DNA of 64,000 bases from Pristionchus mayeri (Eukaryota > Nematoda > Chromadorea > Rhabditida > Neodiplogasteridae). The translations under genes were made by a program, and so were the position numbers. Location of the stretch: NCBI GenBank assembly GCA_036245805.1, contig BTRK01000002.1, positions 40,406,661 to 40,470,660 on the forward strand. The letters run 5' to 3'. The notes under the pieces were generated by a model. The model had not been told where the DNA came from and did no database searches. It saw only the letters and a list, made by a program, of their open reading frames with translations. Shown here in pieces: positions 11,051 to 24,077 of this stretch; position 1 is the stretch's first letter; every line of letters starts with the position of its first letter.

Positions 11051-12608
11051 TGCTTTTGCAGATATGTTTGCACCACATATATATGATAAAGTTCCTCCTC
11101 CTCCGTACACTCTTTATATCCCATCGAAATGTTCAGAGGTAAGTGATCTAGAGGGTGTGTGAAATGATGCGCCAATGGCCCGCTTCTCGAACTCTACTGA
11201 GCGACGTATTATGTTATTGTTTTTTTAAAATCTTATTGCATTCTCTCTCATTTCTTTATTATTGAACCAAATAATGAGATGTTTTCGCCACCCTACAGCG
11301 TTTCCTTCGAGACCCCACTCATTAATATTTTTATCAGTCTACAACTTCAACCGAGACAGCGACAACAGCTCTTATGCCCTGTCAAGTTCAAGAACGCGCG
11401 CTAATGGAGCTGTAAAGTGACGGGGACTCCTAGAGAGCGCGTGATCTTGACATCCTCTCTCTCTTTCGAGCAAGGCTCGATGCGAAGCCCTGCTCCAAGT
11501 TTTGGAGATCTGGATGAAATCAGGCAGAGCGGGCTCCGCCCACTCCGCTCTCGTCCCGATTTCAACCCTCTTCGTTGTGACAAGTTTCGAAGAGTTTTTG
11601 GGCCATAACTCGAGTATAAGATATCGACAAGCGGTAAAAAGTATGATAACATTTAGCCTCACAGGGATACACTGGGCCCATAAATATATCTCCCAAAGCA
11701 ATTCTTGTTAGGCAGGTTTATCCCATACGGAAGGACAATGATGTTTATTAATTAAAATCGGGGCAACGGAGGGGAAATGAGCCCGTCGAATACATGCTTC
11801 TCAGAATCCTCTCACATGCTTCATCGAGGAGACTTCCTCCACTGCCTACAATGTCATGATGGCTACCGAAGCTGCGTCGAAGGACGCCTGTTTCACACTA
11901 TGTCTGGGTTCCACTGGGGCGAGTTTTTTCAAGAAATTATTCCTGAAAAAAACGAAACTCATGTTTGTTTTAATCTTCCTTCAAGCATTGATTAACATAA
12001 CGATTTAAACGAGTAGGTTCAATGCACCTAGGTCGTCTTCGATCCATCTGATTCTTCGTGCGTTCTTCTGGGAAGCGTGGCTCCGTAATCCTTCGGGTAA
12101 ATCTTGTGCTCCTTCACGATCCTCCCGACTCATTCAACTATGATGGAATAAATCGACCTTCAGATACTGAAATGTAATCTAATGTCATAGCTTAACCATA
12201 GATTAATGTATTGGTTGATCTTCAGCTGCCTCGAACCATACACGAGATACTATCTGTCAGAAGTAAACTGCCCTCAAGGTTGGAACATTATTTTTAGAAT
12301 AGTGGGACCGTAGCTTTGGACGATTCCAGATTCGTCGACTACTACTGTCACTGACACCACAATTACGACGCGCGACACCTCGAAAGGTACGGTTATCTCT
12401 GAAGGGAGATACTAGCAAGGGTGTCTGGAATGCACATAAGTGATGTGCAATAGGGAAAGTTAAATGCGGCATTGGGCCTTGCTCTTTTTTTTGTAGGTGA
12501 TGCTGAGGAATTGATCGTTCTTTGCAGTTCGTACTGATTTAACCGAAGAAATGGGCGCCGATCCCTGTGTGAATCAGTTCTTTCCCGAGGAAACTGTACT
12601 GGGCAGCC
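11051..12608 (-). repeat. Inner inverted repeat R2 (1.56 kb)
   Basis: Inverted partner of R1, beginning ATGCTTTTGCAGATATG and ending CTGTACTGGGCAGCC. It shares its private indels with R3 rather than R1, so R1 and R2 diverged before the 28-kb palindrome formed. No coding function is recognised. Confidence 0.8.
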
Positions 12609-13911
12609 CGCAAGTGTGTCCAAGAGACAACCGTTTACTTGTAATCAGGTCTGGAAATTAAAAATACGATCAGTTTAAAAATACAACAAGTTATTAACCC
12701 CTTTGTTATAAAAAAAGATACAGTGATGGATTTGAAACACTCTTCAAACTGCAAATTTAGAAAACGAGAATTTATAATATTATTCCCTCCCGGTTAAAAA
12801 TGGCATCTATCGCAGTTTCCATTCGGGGGAGTAACTGAAACAGGCACTCGGATCACATTAGATAATCATCCACGCGGCTATGTAAGTTATTTCTGTCACA
12901 CCTTGCATGAAAATACGACGAACCGTGTTCGAATATGACTAATACACAAGAAAATGATATATTGGGTAGTGGACAGAACGGCAATGGACAAAACGGCAAC
13001 AATTAGCCGTTCGATTGCGATTGAAGGCATAGACTTGGGAGGTGTTTCATTGTTATCAGCGTGTGCTGCCCAATATTTACATGTGCAAATATTGTTACCA
13101 GGCGAACTTGAGTTTCACGCCTTACCTATGTATCATGGTCCAAAACTGGCAATTTGAGTGGAAAATCATGGTTAGATATTCATCAAATGCCATAGCCAAT
13201 TGATCTAAATGTTATTGGTTTAGAGTTCCTTCTGGGATACTGGAATATCGATTGGTTACATCATTTGGCAATTATCTAACCATGATTTTCCACTCAAATT
13301 GCCAGTTTTGGACCATGAACCCCCATAGATATGGAGTGAAACTCAAGATCTCCTGGTAACGGGAATTGCATATGTATCAGGTTGTAACATAAGTTTTGTC
13401 GCGTCCAATCTCTTATGCATTTTTACCTCAGAAATTCTTCGAATTAATTTAATCTCAATTTCGTTATTCATCATCAGTGAGGGCCTTCGTACTCTTTCTT
13501 ACGCGCTTTACTTCAGTCCTGTCAAGGCAGTTGAGGAGGCACATTAGTCAGACAAAGTTGTACTGAGATAAGGATTAGAAATCATTTTCACGCATCAGCT
13601 CTTCTTGAAAAGGATAAATTATGCCGATTTTGTGTGATTTGCGTAAAGTACTACATATGTGCATAATTTTGAACCACTCACGGATAATGACAAACGAAAA
13701 TCGTTCTAGAAATGTAGACGAGTTTGTATAATGTGGATGGTTGGTGACGGTCGCGAAAACTTTCGCAAGCCGAATTTTCTTCTCAGTAGATATCCAGATC
13801 CAAATAGTGGTGGAATATAGTTCACCCAAAGTGGTCAGTGTGCAGACAAAGTTTGGGGTAGATTGGGTTCTGTTGAGATAAGTGGCTCCATTCAGAACGA
13901 TGGTATGTAAA
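12609..13911. other. Inner end of left arm, no gene recognised
   Basis: Holds a small MITE-like element (13094-13360) and otherwise non-repetitive AT-rich sequence. The 84-codon minus-strand frame at 13575-13829 is identical in the mirror copy, which reflects the recent duplication rather than coding constraint. Confidence 0.45.
13094..13360. mobile_element. MITE-like element, ~267 bp, left arm
   Basis: Ends are GTTACCAGG and CCTGGTAAC. Inside, ACTTGAGTTTCAC and TTTTGGACCATGA blocks recur in inverted orientation over about 100 bases on each side (13105-13190 and 13268-13350). There is no coding sequence. The terminal TTA/TAA is part of the inverted repeat, so a target duplication cannot be read. 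Confidence 0.6.
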
Positions 13912-14267
13912 TTAAACTACTGAAATCGGCACTTTGTTCATATTCCTACCTCGCACACATGTTCAATATCTGATTTGTTGTGTCCATCCTAACCATAAAC
14001 CCTTCCCTTACTAGTATCTACTTGGGATAAGTTTGGAAATAAATAGCTTTTGAATGACAATCTTTAATTCATGTTAGTCACTGTTGTTGCAATTCTGGAT
14101 TCAGAAGAGTTGGTCAAGTTGGCTACGAATCAGCGGCTAACCTTACACTCAGTGAAGTATATCTTTGGTTCCGCTCAACATAGCACCATATCTGGCGTAT
14201 ATTTTGAAAGAGCATTGACGGGGTATATCACCATGCTGTAGAAGTTTGGTTCATTATTCATCTCTGC
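13912..14267. other. Unique spacer at the palindrome centre
   Basis: The mirror match stops at GATGGTATGTAAA (13899-13911) and resumes at its complement from 14268. The 356 bases between do not pair with each other or with anything else noticed here. No gene is seen. A spacer of this size is unlike a missed sequencing-adapter hairpin, which would leave almost no unique centre. Confidence 0.85.
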
Positions 14268-15568
14268 TTTACATACCATCGTTCTGAATGGAGCCACTTA
14301 TCTCAACAGAACCCAATCTACCCCAAACTTTGTCTGCACACTGACCACTTTGGGTGAACTATATTCCACCACTATTTGGATCTGGATATCTACTGAGAAG
14401 AAAATTCGGCTTGCGAAAGTTTTCGCGACCGTCACCAACCATCCACATTATACAAACTCGTCTACATTTCTAGAACGATTTTCGTTTGTCATTATCCGTG
14501 AGTGGTTCAAAATTATGCACATATGTAGTACTTTACGCAAATCACACAAAATCGGCATAATTTATCCTTTTCAAGAAGAGCTGATGCGTGAAAATGATTT
14601 CTAATCCTTATCTCAGTACAACTTTGTCTGACTAATGTGCCTCCTCAACTGCCTTGACAGGACTGAAGTAAAGCGCGTAAGAAAGAGTACGAAGGCCCTC
14701 ACTGATGATGAATAACGAAATTGAGATTAAATTAATTCGAAGAATTTCTGAGGTAAAAATGCATAAGAGATTGGACGCGACAAAACTTATGTTACAACCT
14801 GATACATATGCAATTCCCGTTACCAGGAGATCTTGAGTTTCACTCCATATCTATGGGGGTTCATGGTCCAAAACTGGCAATTTGAGTGGAAAATCATGGT
14901 TAGATAATTGCCAAATGATGTAACCAATCGATATTCCAGTATCCCAGAAAGAACTCTAAACCAATAACATTTAGATCAATTGGCTATGGCATTTGAATAT
15001 CTAACCATGATTTTCCACTCAAATTGCCAGTTTTGGACCATGATACATAGGTAAGGCGTGAAACTCAAGTTCGCCTGGTAACAATATTTGCACATGCAAA
15101 TATTGGGCAGCACACGCTGATAACAATGAAACACCTCCCAAGTCTATGCCTTCAATCGCAATCGAACGGCTAATTGTTGCCGTTTTGTCCATTGCCGTTC
15201 TGTCCACTACCCAATATATCATTTTCTTGTGTATTAGTCATATTCGAACACGGTTCGTCGTATTTTCATGCAAGGTGTGACAGAAATAACTTACATAGCC
15301 GCGTGGATGATTATCTAATGTGATCCGAGTGCCTGTTTCAGTTACTCCCCTGAATGGAAACTGCGATAGATGCCATTTTTAACCGGGAGGGAATAATATT
15401 ATAAATTCTCGTTTTCTAAATTTGCAGTTTGAAGAGTGTTTCAAATCCATCACTGTATCTTTTTTTATAACAAAGGGGTTAATTACTTGTTGTATTTTTA
15501 AACTGATCGTATTTTTAATTTCCAGACCTGATTACAAGTAAACGGTTGTCTCTTGGACACACTTGCGG
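14268..15568. other. Inner end of right arm, no gene recognised
   Basis: Mirror of 12609-13911 with very few changes, including a MITE-like copy at 14819-15082. Nothing else is seen. Confidence 0.45.
14819..15082. mobile_element. MITE-like element, ~264 bp, right arm
   Basis: Mirror of the left-arm element with a three-base length difference, and the same GTTACCAGG/CCTGGTAAC ends. Confidence 0.6.
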
Positions 15569-17126
15569 GCTGCCCAGTACAGTTTCCTCGGGAAAGAACT
15601 GATTCACACAGGGATCGGCGCCCATTTCTTCGGTTAAATCAGTACGAACTGCAAAGAACGATCAATTCCTCAGCATCACCTACAAAAAAAAAGAGCAAGG
15701 CCCCATGCCGCATTTAACTTTCCCTATTGCACATCACTTATGTGCATTCCAGACACCCTTGCTAGTATCTCCCTTCAGAGATAACCGTACCTTTCGAGGT
15801 GTCGCGCGTCGTAATTGTGGTGTCAGTGACAGTAGTAGTCGACGAATCTGGAATCGTCCAAAGCTACGGTCCCACTATTCTAAAAATAATGTTCCAACCT
15901 TGAGGGCAGTTTACTTCTGACAGATAGTATCTCGTGTATGGTTCGAGGCAGCTGAAGATCAACCAATACATTAATCTATGGTTAAGCTATGACATTAGAT
16001 TACATTTCAGTATCTGAAGGTCGATTTATTCCATCATAGTTGAATGAGTCGGGAGGATCGTGAAGGAGCACAAGATTTACCCGAAGGATTACGGAGCCAC
16101 GCTTCCCAGAAGAACGCACGAAGAATCAGATGGATCGAAGACGACCTAGGTGCATTGAACCTACTCGTTTAAATCGTTATGTTAATCAATGCTTGAAGGA
16201 AGATTAAAACAAACATGAGTTTCGTTTTTTTCAGGAATAATTTCTTGAAAAAACTCGCCCCAGTGGAACCCAGACATAGTGTGAAACAGGCGTCCTTCGA
16301 CGCAGCTTCGGTAGCCATCATGACATTGTAGGCAGTGGAGGAAGTCTCCTCGATGAAGCATGTGAGAGGATTCTGAGAAGCATGTATTCGACGGGCTCAT
16401 TTCCCCTCCGTTGCCCCGATTTTAATTAATAAACATCATTGTCCTTCCGTATGGGATAAACCTGCCTAACAAGAATTGCTTTGGGAGATATATTTATGGG
16501 CCCAGTGTATCCCTGTGAGGCTAAATGTTATCATACTTTTTACCGCTTGTCGATATCTTATACTCGAGTTATGGCCCAAAAACTCTTCGAAACTTGTCAC
16601 AACGAAGAGGGTTGAAATCGGGACGAGAGCGGAGTGGGCGGAGCCCGCTCTGCCTGATTTCATCCAGATCTCCAAAACTTGGAGCAGGGCTTCGCATCGA
16701 GCCTTGCTCGAAAGAGAGAGAGGATGTCAAGATCACGCGCTCTCTAGGAGTCCCCGTCACTTTACAGCTCCATTAGCGCGCGTTCTTGAACTTGACAGGG
16801 CATAAGAGCTGTTGTCGCTGTCTCGGTTGAAGTTGTAGACTGATAAAAATATTAATGAGTGGGGTCTCGAAGGAAACGCTGTAGGGTGGCGAAAACATCT
16901 CATTATTTGGTTCAATAATAAAGAAATGAGAGAGAATGCAATAAGATTTTAAAAAAACAATAACATAATACGTCGCTCAGTAGAGTTCGAGAAGCGGGCC
17001 ATTGGCGCATCATTTCACACACCCTCTAGATCACTTACCTCTGAACATTTCGATGGGATATAAAGAGTGTACGGAGGAGGAGGAACTTTATCATATATAT
17101 GTGGTGCAAACATATCTGCAAAAGCA
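15569..17126 (+). repeat. Inner inverted repeat R3 (1.56 kb)
   Basis: Mirror of R2 and almost identical to it, including the extra nine bases near 16256-16264 absent from R1 and R4. Confidence 0.8.
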
Positions 17127-18509
17127 TATATTTGTAGAATCATTGCCAAAATCATTGTAGTTCCTTAATTTCGATCAGTTCTTCCTTGATTTCCTTGATT
17201 TTGATCACTTTGCATTCGTCATCCATAATTTGACCTGCATATAATACATCAACTTGACAGAAATCGAAATGGCGAAACAAAAAAAAATGAACACCATGAA
17301 AAGGAAAAAAAAGTCGATCAATGAGAGGAAATATGCGTGAACACCTCGTAAGATCAGTCTATGCGAGGCCAGGAACAGGGACACTGAAAATAAATGAAAA
17401 AAAAGCTGCGGAACATAAACGGCGTAGCAATCGGCAGCTGACCATTACCATATGGTAAACTCGGCTGATGCTCTCTCGTGTTACCGCACAATCTCTCGTT
17501 CTCTCACTCATACATCTGATGCTGATGAGATCCCTGCATAGTATCTGAGGCAATTGTAATAATATGGGCTATATAATAGTTTCCTAAGACTGGCATCGTT
17601 TGCCATGCAGATTGCCTATAAGTAGGGACAGCTGTACAACAACAGAGCGCTCGCCTTGGCTGGTCGTCTCTCGATTTCCCACCCATACCCTGGCACTCTT
17701 GCACCGGGTGGAAATAATATGCAGCCCATAGCAAATAGTATCATATAGCAGAACAGGGGAAGGTCGCAACGCGCTTCCGGCAACATAATTTCCATTTCAC
17801 CTCGCAAGGGAGAAGCTAAAGGATAGTCACTTGCTTTTCACTTTTCAGGAACTCTCGATATTAATTTGGAAAACCGCAAATCATTCGTTGCTTACAAACA
17901 CCCGAAAAGCAATTTATAAATGGTGGCACATCGGATCAGACATCCTCCTACTTATATCCCCCCGCTCTAGCTCTCTCTTTTTATCTATCTATCTGTCTCG
18001 TTCTCGCACTTTCTTCACTACACGAATGTTACAACTGGGCGCGAGCGAGATCCCTATAACCTCTAATACCTCAGTGCAGGGAACAACACGCACAAAAAGA
18101 CCGGGTCGAGAGGGAGAATCTGACACATGCAAGTTATTCTTGGCAGGACTTCTCTATAATAGCTTTCTTCGGAAGCAATACATTGATAAATGGAAATCGA
18201 ATCTGACCAAAATGCTGTATTAACACTAGCAAATACTTCCGAACGCTTAGTCACACTTCTGCCATATCTCAATTTGTTAATATGTAAATTCCAAAGCTGA
18301 ACGAATCGTGAAGTTGCGCATCTGCTGACGGCGGATTCTAAAACGAGTCGTTTCAAATGATGAATCCTGAAGCAGGAACCCTTCATTTCCATTTTTTTAA
18401 AATCAGGCATTATTCGTATCTTTCAACAAACTTGCGTCGTTCAACAGGCATATCACCTGAAGCTTGAATAAATATTGTCTATTGATTATTGTCTATTCGT
18501 AAATATCAA
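17127..18509. other. Region downstream of K2P mirror copy, no gene established
   Basis: Mirror of 9668-11050. Overlapping frames on both strands are identical to the left arm and show no family signature. Confidence 0.4.
17152..17226 (-). CDS. Tiny Lys/Glu/Ile-rich frame, right-arm copy
   Basis: Mirror of the 24-codon frame in the left arm, unchanged. Same doubts apply. Confidence 0.2.
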   Translation of the reverse strand: MDDECKVIKIKEIKEELIEIKELQ

Positions 18510-21462
18510 TCATAAAATATCCAACCGTCTATCCTCGTAGTCGTCTGCTCCATCACTCTGATCAGCAAGACCATCTCCATAATCCTGACAGGAGAGTGCC
18601 GTTTGAAGGTTAAATCGGCCCTGGATAGTGGAAAACCGGCGCATGTTCTCCTCGTTTCATATATTCTCTTGCTCTGTCTGACAGGCGAGAGTGCGAACAG
18701 AGGAGAGCACATGGTAATTTGTCAACGCTTATTCGGAACGAAACGAAGTGATCACGCAACGGCTATTGCAAACAATCGGTGCTGATGTTTATTCCCGCCT
18801 CATCCCCGAGATATTGCATCCATACTACGGTAAATGTTCTGTGTACGCTAACCTTTACATCTTCGGAAATCGTCATCTGGTTCAACAAGAGCAACGCGAT
18901 CGATCGACTCCACCACATAAGTGATCGCACCGTACATGCGATTGTCAATACCCACGTAGAGTACCTGAAATGATCGAAATTAAGGTATCACCTTCTACAG
19001 AAAAATCTCAATTATTCGTTGCGGCGTTCTGCAAAAGTCAGGAGCCTGATATCCAACCATTTGTAGCCATTAAAATCTCTACTATGCTCGCGAACTTACC
19101 CTATTTATAACGCGCATCATGGGAAAGCAACATAGGAGCACGATCGCGACTAACGCCGGGTGCTGAAAGAAATAGATTTGCTGTCAAATCACGCAACCAT
19201 TTTGAAACACCTAAATGAAAAAAATCACGTTACCGCATGGTTTACTGGCATTATATCGCCCAGACCGACGCCTGCATACGAGAGGAAGCAGAAGTAGAAC
19301 GAGTGGAAGTAGCTCATACCCTGAAACGAATTATCTTAAGGATAAATCCATATTATAACATCATGCATATTCTGGCCTTTCAAAAATCATCATGACTGAT
19401 CCATGACCATAGCAGTCCAGCACTGACGACGTCTTGGCCGTCTAAAAAAGCAGCGACCCCCTATACGTTGTATTTTTGCTCACTTTGGCCGTCTAAAAAA
19501 TCGACGTAATCATGGTCGATAATCTTGTGGTAGGTCATGGTGCGACCAAGCATGACTACCGTACCAACATGCACTATGTGACTACAGTAATACAAATTAC
19601 AGTATCCTGGTTACCGTAACCTCGGTTCCGTGGAGCAACTTATTCCTTGGGTCAAACTTTTTACAAAAATGATCAATCAATATTATCGATGTTCTATAGT
19701 AACCTACCGTAACCATTGCTACCGTATGCACATTGCCCGATCATGAATTGACTTTTTTTACAAAATATACCGCAAAAATTTCTTTGCTCAATGTTGAGGA
19801 ACTAAGTGAGGAATTTTTATTTTTATTTTTTTCGTCATTAAATCATGGTGTGGCTAAGGGGCTTGTCTTGGAAACCGAAGGTTGGGAGTTCGAGTCCAGC
19901 TGGTGTAAAACATCTTTGCCGTGCTTCGGGGAATTTCCCTAAGGCATTTGGAGTTACCATATCCGCTTCTACCTTCCCCCCGGTCCGGTAGGTCAACCCA
20001 AGTTCGCTGGGTCACATACATGAATTTATATCGTAAAATCACTGTAATCATGCGTGCAATTATGGTTGTCATATTTCTCTACATTACTGCTGATTAAGAT
20101 ACTTTATCGGTAATATTCGAGGGTCTGTTGTGTCCAGAAGTCATCACCGATATTGATCAAATATATTTTTTGGAGACCTCCATGTTCCCTATTCACTAAA
20201 AGGAGCACTATATTGATCAGGGAAATTTGGTACTATAGTGATCAGGGAAACATAGAAATGCCCGACTTTTTACACGGCCAAAATTTTGGCCGTCTAAAAA
20301 GTCGGGCATTTCTATGTTTCCCTGATCACTATAGTACCAAATTTCCGGAAACCTATACATGGGTTTACCGGCGGTGTGGGCAGCTACGTCCATGACACAG
20401 TTGCCAATACTCTTGCGGTCCCGCCGCGTCGTAGAACTCGAATGCAACCGCCGTAAGAACGCATAACAAGGATAGTAGGAACGCCACCTGCATTGTATTC
20501 AAATTTTAAAAAAAAACAATTGGACGGCCTCTAACATGTATAGGCAGCATAATCGATTCATCGCAGTCATCCTGGTCCTTCTGGTATCGACGGGCTTTGC
20601 TGAAATGATTGAGGAGCTGCTAGTATCGTTGGAAATACTATATTGCGTGAATACGAAACGCGCCCAGTTCTAGTGTAAATATGATCAATCGTTTAATTAA
20701 TTAATTTAATTAATTAATAACATTTATTTATTTAATTAATTTTTTTAATTCCCCTTAATTAATTTACCATATCCGATGGTACTGTATAGAGTGAACGCAT
20801 AGAAGAATGATGTACCGTACGTCCACGTCCAATTAGGGTGCTGCAATATCCATTATGCAGTTTTTTTCTAATGAAAATAATCTTTTAAAACGAGTTCTTG
20901 GATAGCATACCACACGTTCCTCCAACTTGTAGAACGTCGAACCCGAGTACTTCCCATCAATCTTGATGAGTTCGATATACGCTTTCTACAAATAATCGTT
21001 GACCGAAAACATCTAAGAATTAGAAGGAAGCTCTCATTTGCCATTTATATTTTAAATTATTTTTTTTTCTTTTGATTGCTAAATATCTTCACCGAACTCA
21101 CTTTGAGTAGCATTGTCATGTTTCTATGAGAGATGCTCGAGGCGCTTTGGAAATCGACTGCGACACTTGCTAGTGCTTCATTCAAGGCCTCGCGAGTTTC
21201 CATCACGTTCTACAATGTTTAGCATAGACGCAAATTTCGATCAGTACATACGCTCACTAAATATGTTTATGGCATCCTAATGAGGTTCTGTTATTTGTTA
21301 AGAACGTCAGCGCTATTACTAAAGCAATATTTCAAGGAGATATACATGAACCTTCCTTTCGTGCGGGACTTCGATGGCATGGAAGAGGAACATGCCTCCG
21401 ACAGCGTAGAGGGCGAGAATTAATGTGAACAAGATGTGACTGAAATGGCCAAATGTGTACAT
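18510..21462 (-). CDS. Two-pore-domain (TWK/K2P) potassium channel, right-arm copy
   Basis: Head-to-head mirror of the left-arm channel; each exon lies at 28177 minus the left coordinate. Pore 1 is at about 20768-20840 and pore 2 at 19234-19320. I saw no substitution in the exons compared. The same missing segment 2 and the same phase conflicts are present, so the damage, if real, predates the palindrome. The two copies would be transcribed away from the spacer-distal ends and toward the centre. Confidence 0.75.
19842..20007 (+). repeat. tRNA-derived SINE-like sequence, right-arm copy
   Basis: Plus-strand copy with A box at 19851-19861 and B box at 19887-19897. Acceptor pairing is lacking, as in the left arm. 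Confidence 0.55.
20221..20346. mobile_element. Long hairpin in K2P intron, right-arm copy
   Basis: Mirror of the 7831-7956 hairpin, including the same tip mismatch (ACACGGCC against GGCCGTCT). Confidence 0.75.
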
Positions 21463-21894
21463 GTTTAGGATCGAGTACTCTTTTTGAAAGAATACACAAT
21501 TGCTGCATACCGAAATCCAATCGATCGATGCTTCGACAACACAAATCCAACGACACGTCTCACTCCTGCAAAGCGACGTTCTTCACGCATGTTTTTGAAT
21601 CACGCAAGGTCTCAATATCGTGCTCACTGGAATGCGAAGTGACTGGCGCACCAGACGCTTCGGACTCCTTTTCCACCTCATTTTCCGATGGAATTCGACT
21701 CCTCCTACCCCGAATAGTCAGCGTAGTGCCTCTTCGGGACATTTCGAACTGAATATCGCCTTTGTTCGAGAAAACGCTCATTTTAATTTCCAAACGATCC
21801 AAGGTTTGAATGCATATATTGAAAGTTTTTATTTTAAATGAGTATACAAATGTAAAATGGAGCATAGTTTAAAATATATAATCCACACCCATAC

Positions 21895-22653
21895 CTGTCT
21901 CAGATACTCCGGGACGTTTCGGAATTCTCGACCGTGCTTTATGGTCACTGTGGATTGATTCGCGAGATAACGCCTGCATTCTTTACAATTGGCACTAGGT
22001 AGGATGAGAACTGTGACGCCATGCCGCATGGCGTCATAGTGCTCATCCGATGTAGCGCCTGTGTACAAATTCGAATACCAAAACCATACCTACACGGGTA
22101 AAACACGTGATTCGAACGGATAAGTGGAAACGTTTGTTGTACCAGAAATAACGATAGCCACTTGTACTCGTCATCGGGTTGCAGTATCCCATGGTGCCGT
22201 CGTAATGTTTTCTGAAATTCTAATCAGTACTCTTATAAAATCGTAAATCCCGCCTACCTTGAGAGTGTGTTTTGCCGAATTGTTCATGCTATCGAAAATG
22301 AAGTTACAGTGCTTTTCGCTGTTTGGGAGACCCTAAAGTTTGAACATACATTTTAGAATTAAGACAAATCATCTTACTCGAACAGTAAGTTGTGCTGGCA
22401 GAATAAGGAATTCATGCTTGGTAACGGAGACTCGTCGACCCTCGACGGGCGGCGGAGCTAGAGTGGCACTCGGATTGATATCCCTGAGAAATATGATCAA
22501 GGTATTTGCATTTCATAATCCAAATGATCGGCGCAAAATATTTTGGTGCTAAGGAAAAAATGTTATATATATTAGAACTCACATTCAGAGTTGGTGCACT
22601 GCGTACGATATAATTTAATAGCGATAGAAAGACAGTTTGCGATGAATCGATTC
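21895..22653 (-). CDS. Unrecognised multi-exon gene, right-arm copy
   Basis: Mirror of the left-arm gene with exons at 28177 minus the left coordinates (21895-22058, 22094-22211, 22258-22332, 22378-22483). The same frame conflict and TGA are found near its 5' end. Confidence 0.45.
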
Positions 22654-24077
22654 CTAAAAATAATAAATATTCATTCCGCGATAGGTAAGAACACGTGTTT
22701 GAAACTAATGTAGGTGGACGGGTAGGAACGACTTTGACGTCAGAGGTGGAACGTGCAAAATTATATCAATGACGGAGGTTTGCGTAGTGGGAGACAATGA
22801 AAGAATGCACGTCGTGGTTCATGGCGGAAACGTGATTGGTTGTTGATTTTAAAATATCGCCGAAAAATGTACGACAAAAGGTGGTTCAAAATGTGCTTTT
22901 GATCAGAATCAAAGGCATGAGAACAGCAAATTGTGAGCAACGCCAAACAAATATTAGACACTATGGGCATGAGAAAAGCAAATAGGAAAAACCTCCAGAA
23001 ACTGATCCTGTACTGTGAGAACATCAAAGAATGAGCAAGATTGCGAAATTCGGATAATTTTCTATTCATTTCGTAAATATTCGCGATCGGTGGACAGGCG
23101 ACAGATCGTCGGGTAATGAAGAAACCAATTCCCAGACAGCACTTTGTTCCCCAGTTCTTTCTTTGACCATCAGTGAGAAAATGCGATCAAAAAGAGTGGA
23201 ACAATGAATATTCCGAGCTCATTGCTCGATTTATTTCAGGAATTCAGTTGACCATGACGACAAACGAAAGCGAGCTGGGAGAGCAAATGCGATTAACTAA
23301 TATGATAAGGTATTGCGGACAGGCCGTCTTTAGAGTGCAAATTGCAAAGTACTTTACAAATTGAGCACGTTTTCATTTACAGTCTAAAATGTATATTCTA
23401 AAAGCTCTGCCCAACTAGCTGAAGCAGTAGGCAGAGCTATGGCCACTTGAATGGGAATGGGTGTGTGTATTTGTTCATAAGTGTTATCGAGCGAGGGATT
23501 TTAAAAAGTCGGGTAGCGTTTGTGAAACACCATTTGGAAAAATATACCTTTGAAATAATATTTGTATGGCAGGGCCGGAGAACTTGTGTACTGTGCAATC
23601 GATTGGGCACGGTACCGGAATTTTAAACAAATAAAGTGAGTTTGCGATAATCAGGGGGTACGTTAGTAGTATACGGTATCTGGTGGTACTGTATGATCGA
23701 TTGGGCACGGTAACTAGACTTGACTTTGACCTACCGATCGATTTTGACCTGCAGATCGATTTTTGACCATGATCCTCGGTGCGCCATTCAGCACTGCTCC
23801 CCTCAAATCGAGGGGAGTGCGAAACCATGAATGGGTCATGGGAGTAGCTGCCGGCGTGAGCAACTTTGGCGACGTTTCATTGCCACTCCACTCTGTTGGA
23901 TTATTATAGCTGATAAAGTAGTACACAAACTTAGAGAATCGATATTTTTGGCCGTGTCGAATCAATTCGGATCGGATCGATTTTTATTCAAACACCCACA
24001 TGTAGTCATATTTTCTTCATTCTTACATTTCCATCTAGTGTACAATTTTCACACGAATGTTTCAGTGAGTGAATAAG
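22654..24077. other. Outer part of right-arm core, no gene established
   Basis: Mirror of 4080-5523. It carries a single copy of the CACACCC block duplicated in the left arm, and one change (CGAGG for TGAGG) in the small hairpin near 23800-23820. Confidence 0.4.

Noticed and set aside
13914..14267. Missed-adapter hairpin as explanation of the palindrome
   Set aside because: That artefact leaves almost no unique centre. The 356-bp spacer and fixed arm differences argue against it, though other assembly errors remain possible.
19844..19915. Possible functional tRNA gene
   Set aside because: Acceptor stem does not pair and the T-loop is too large. Called a SINE instead.
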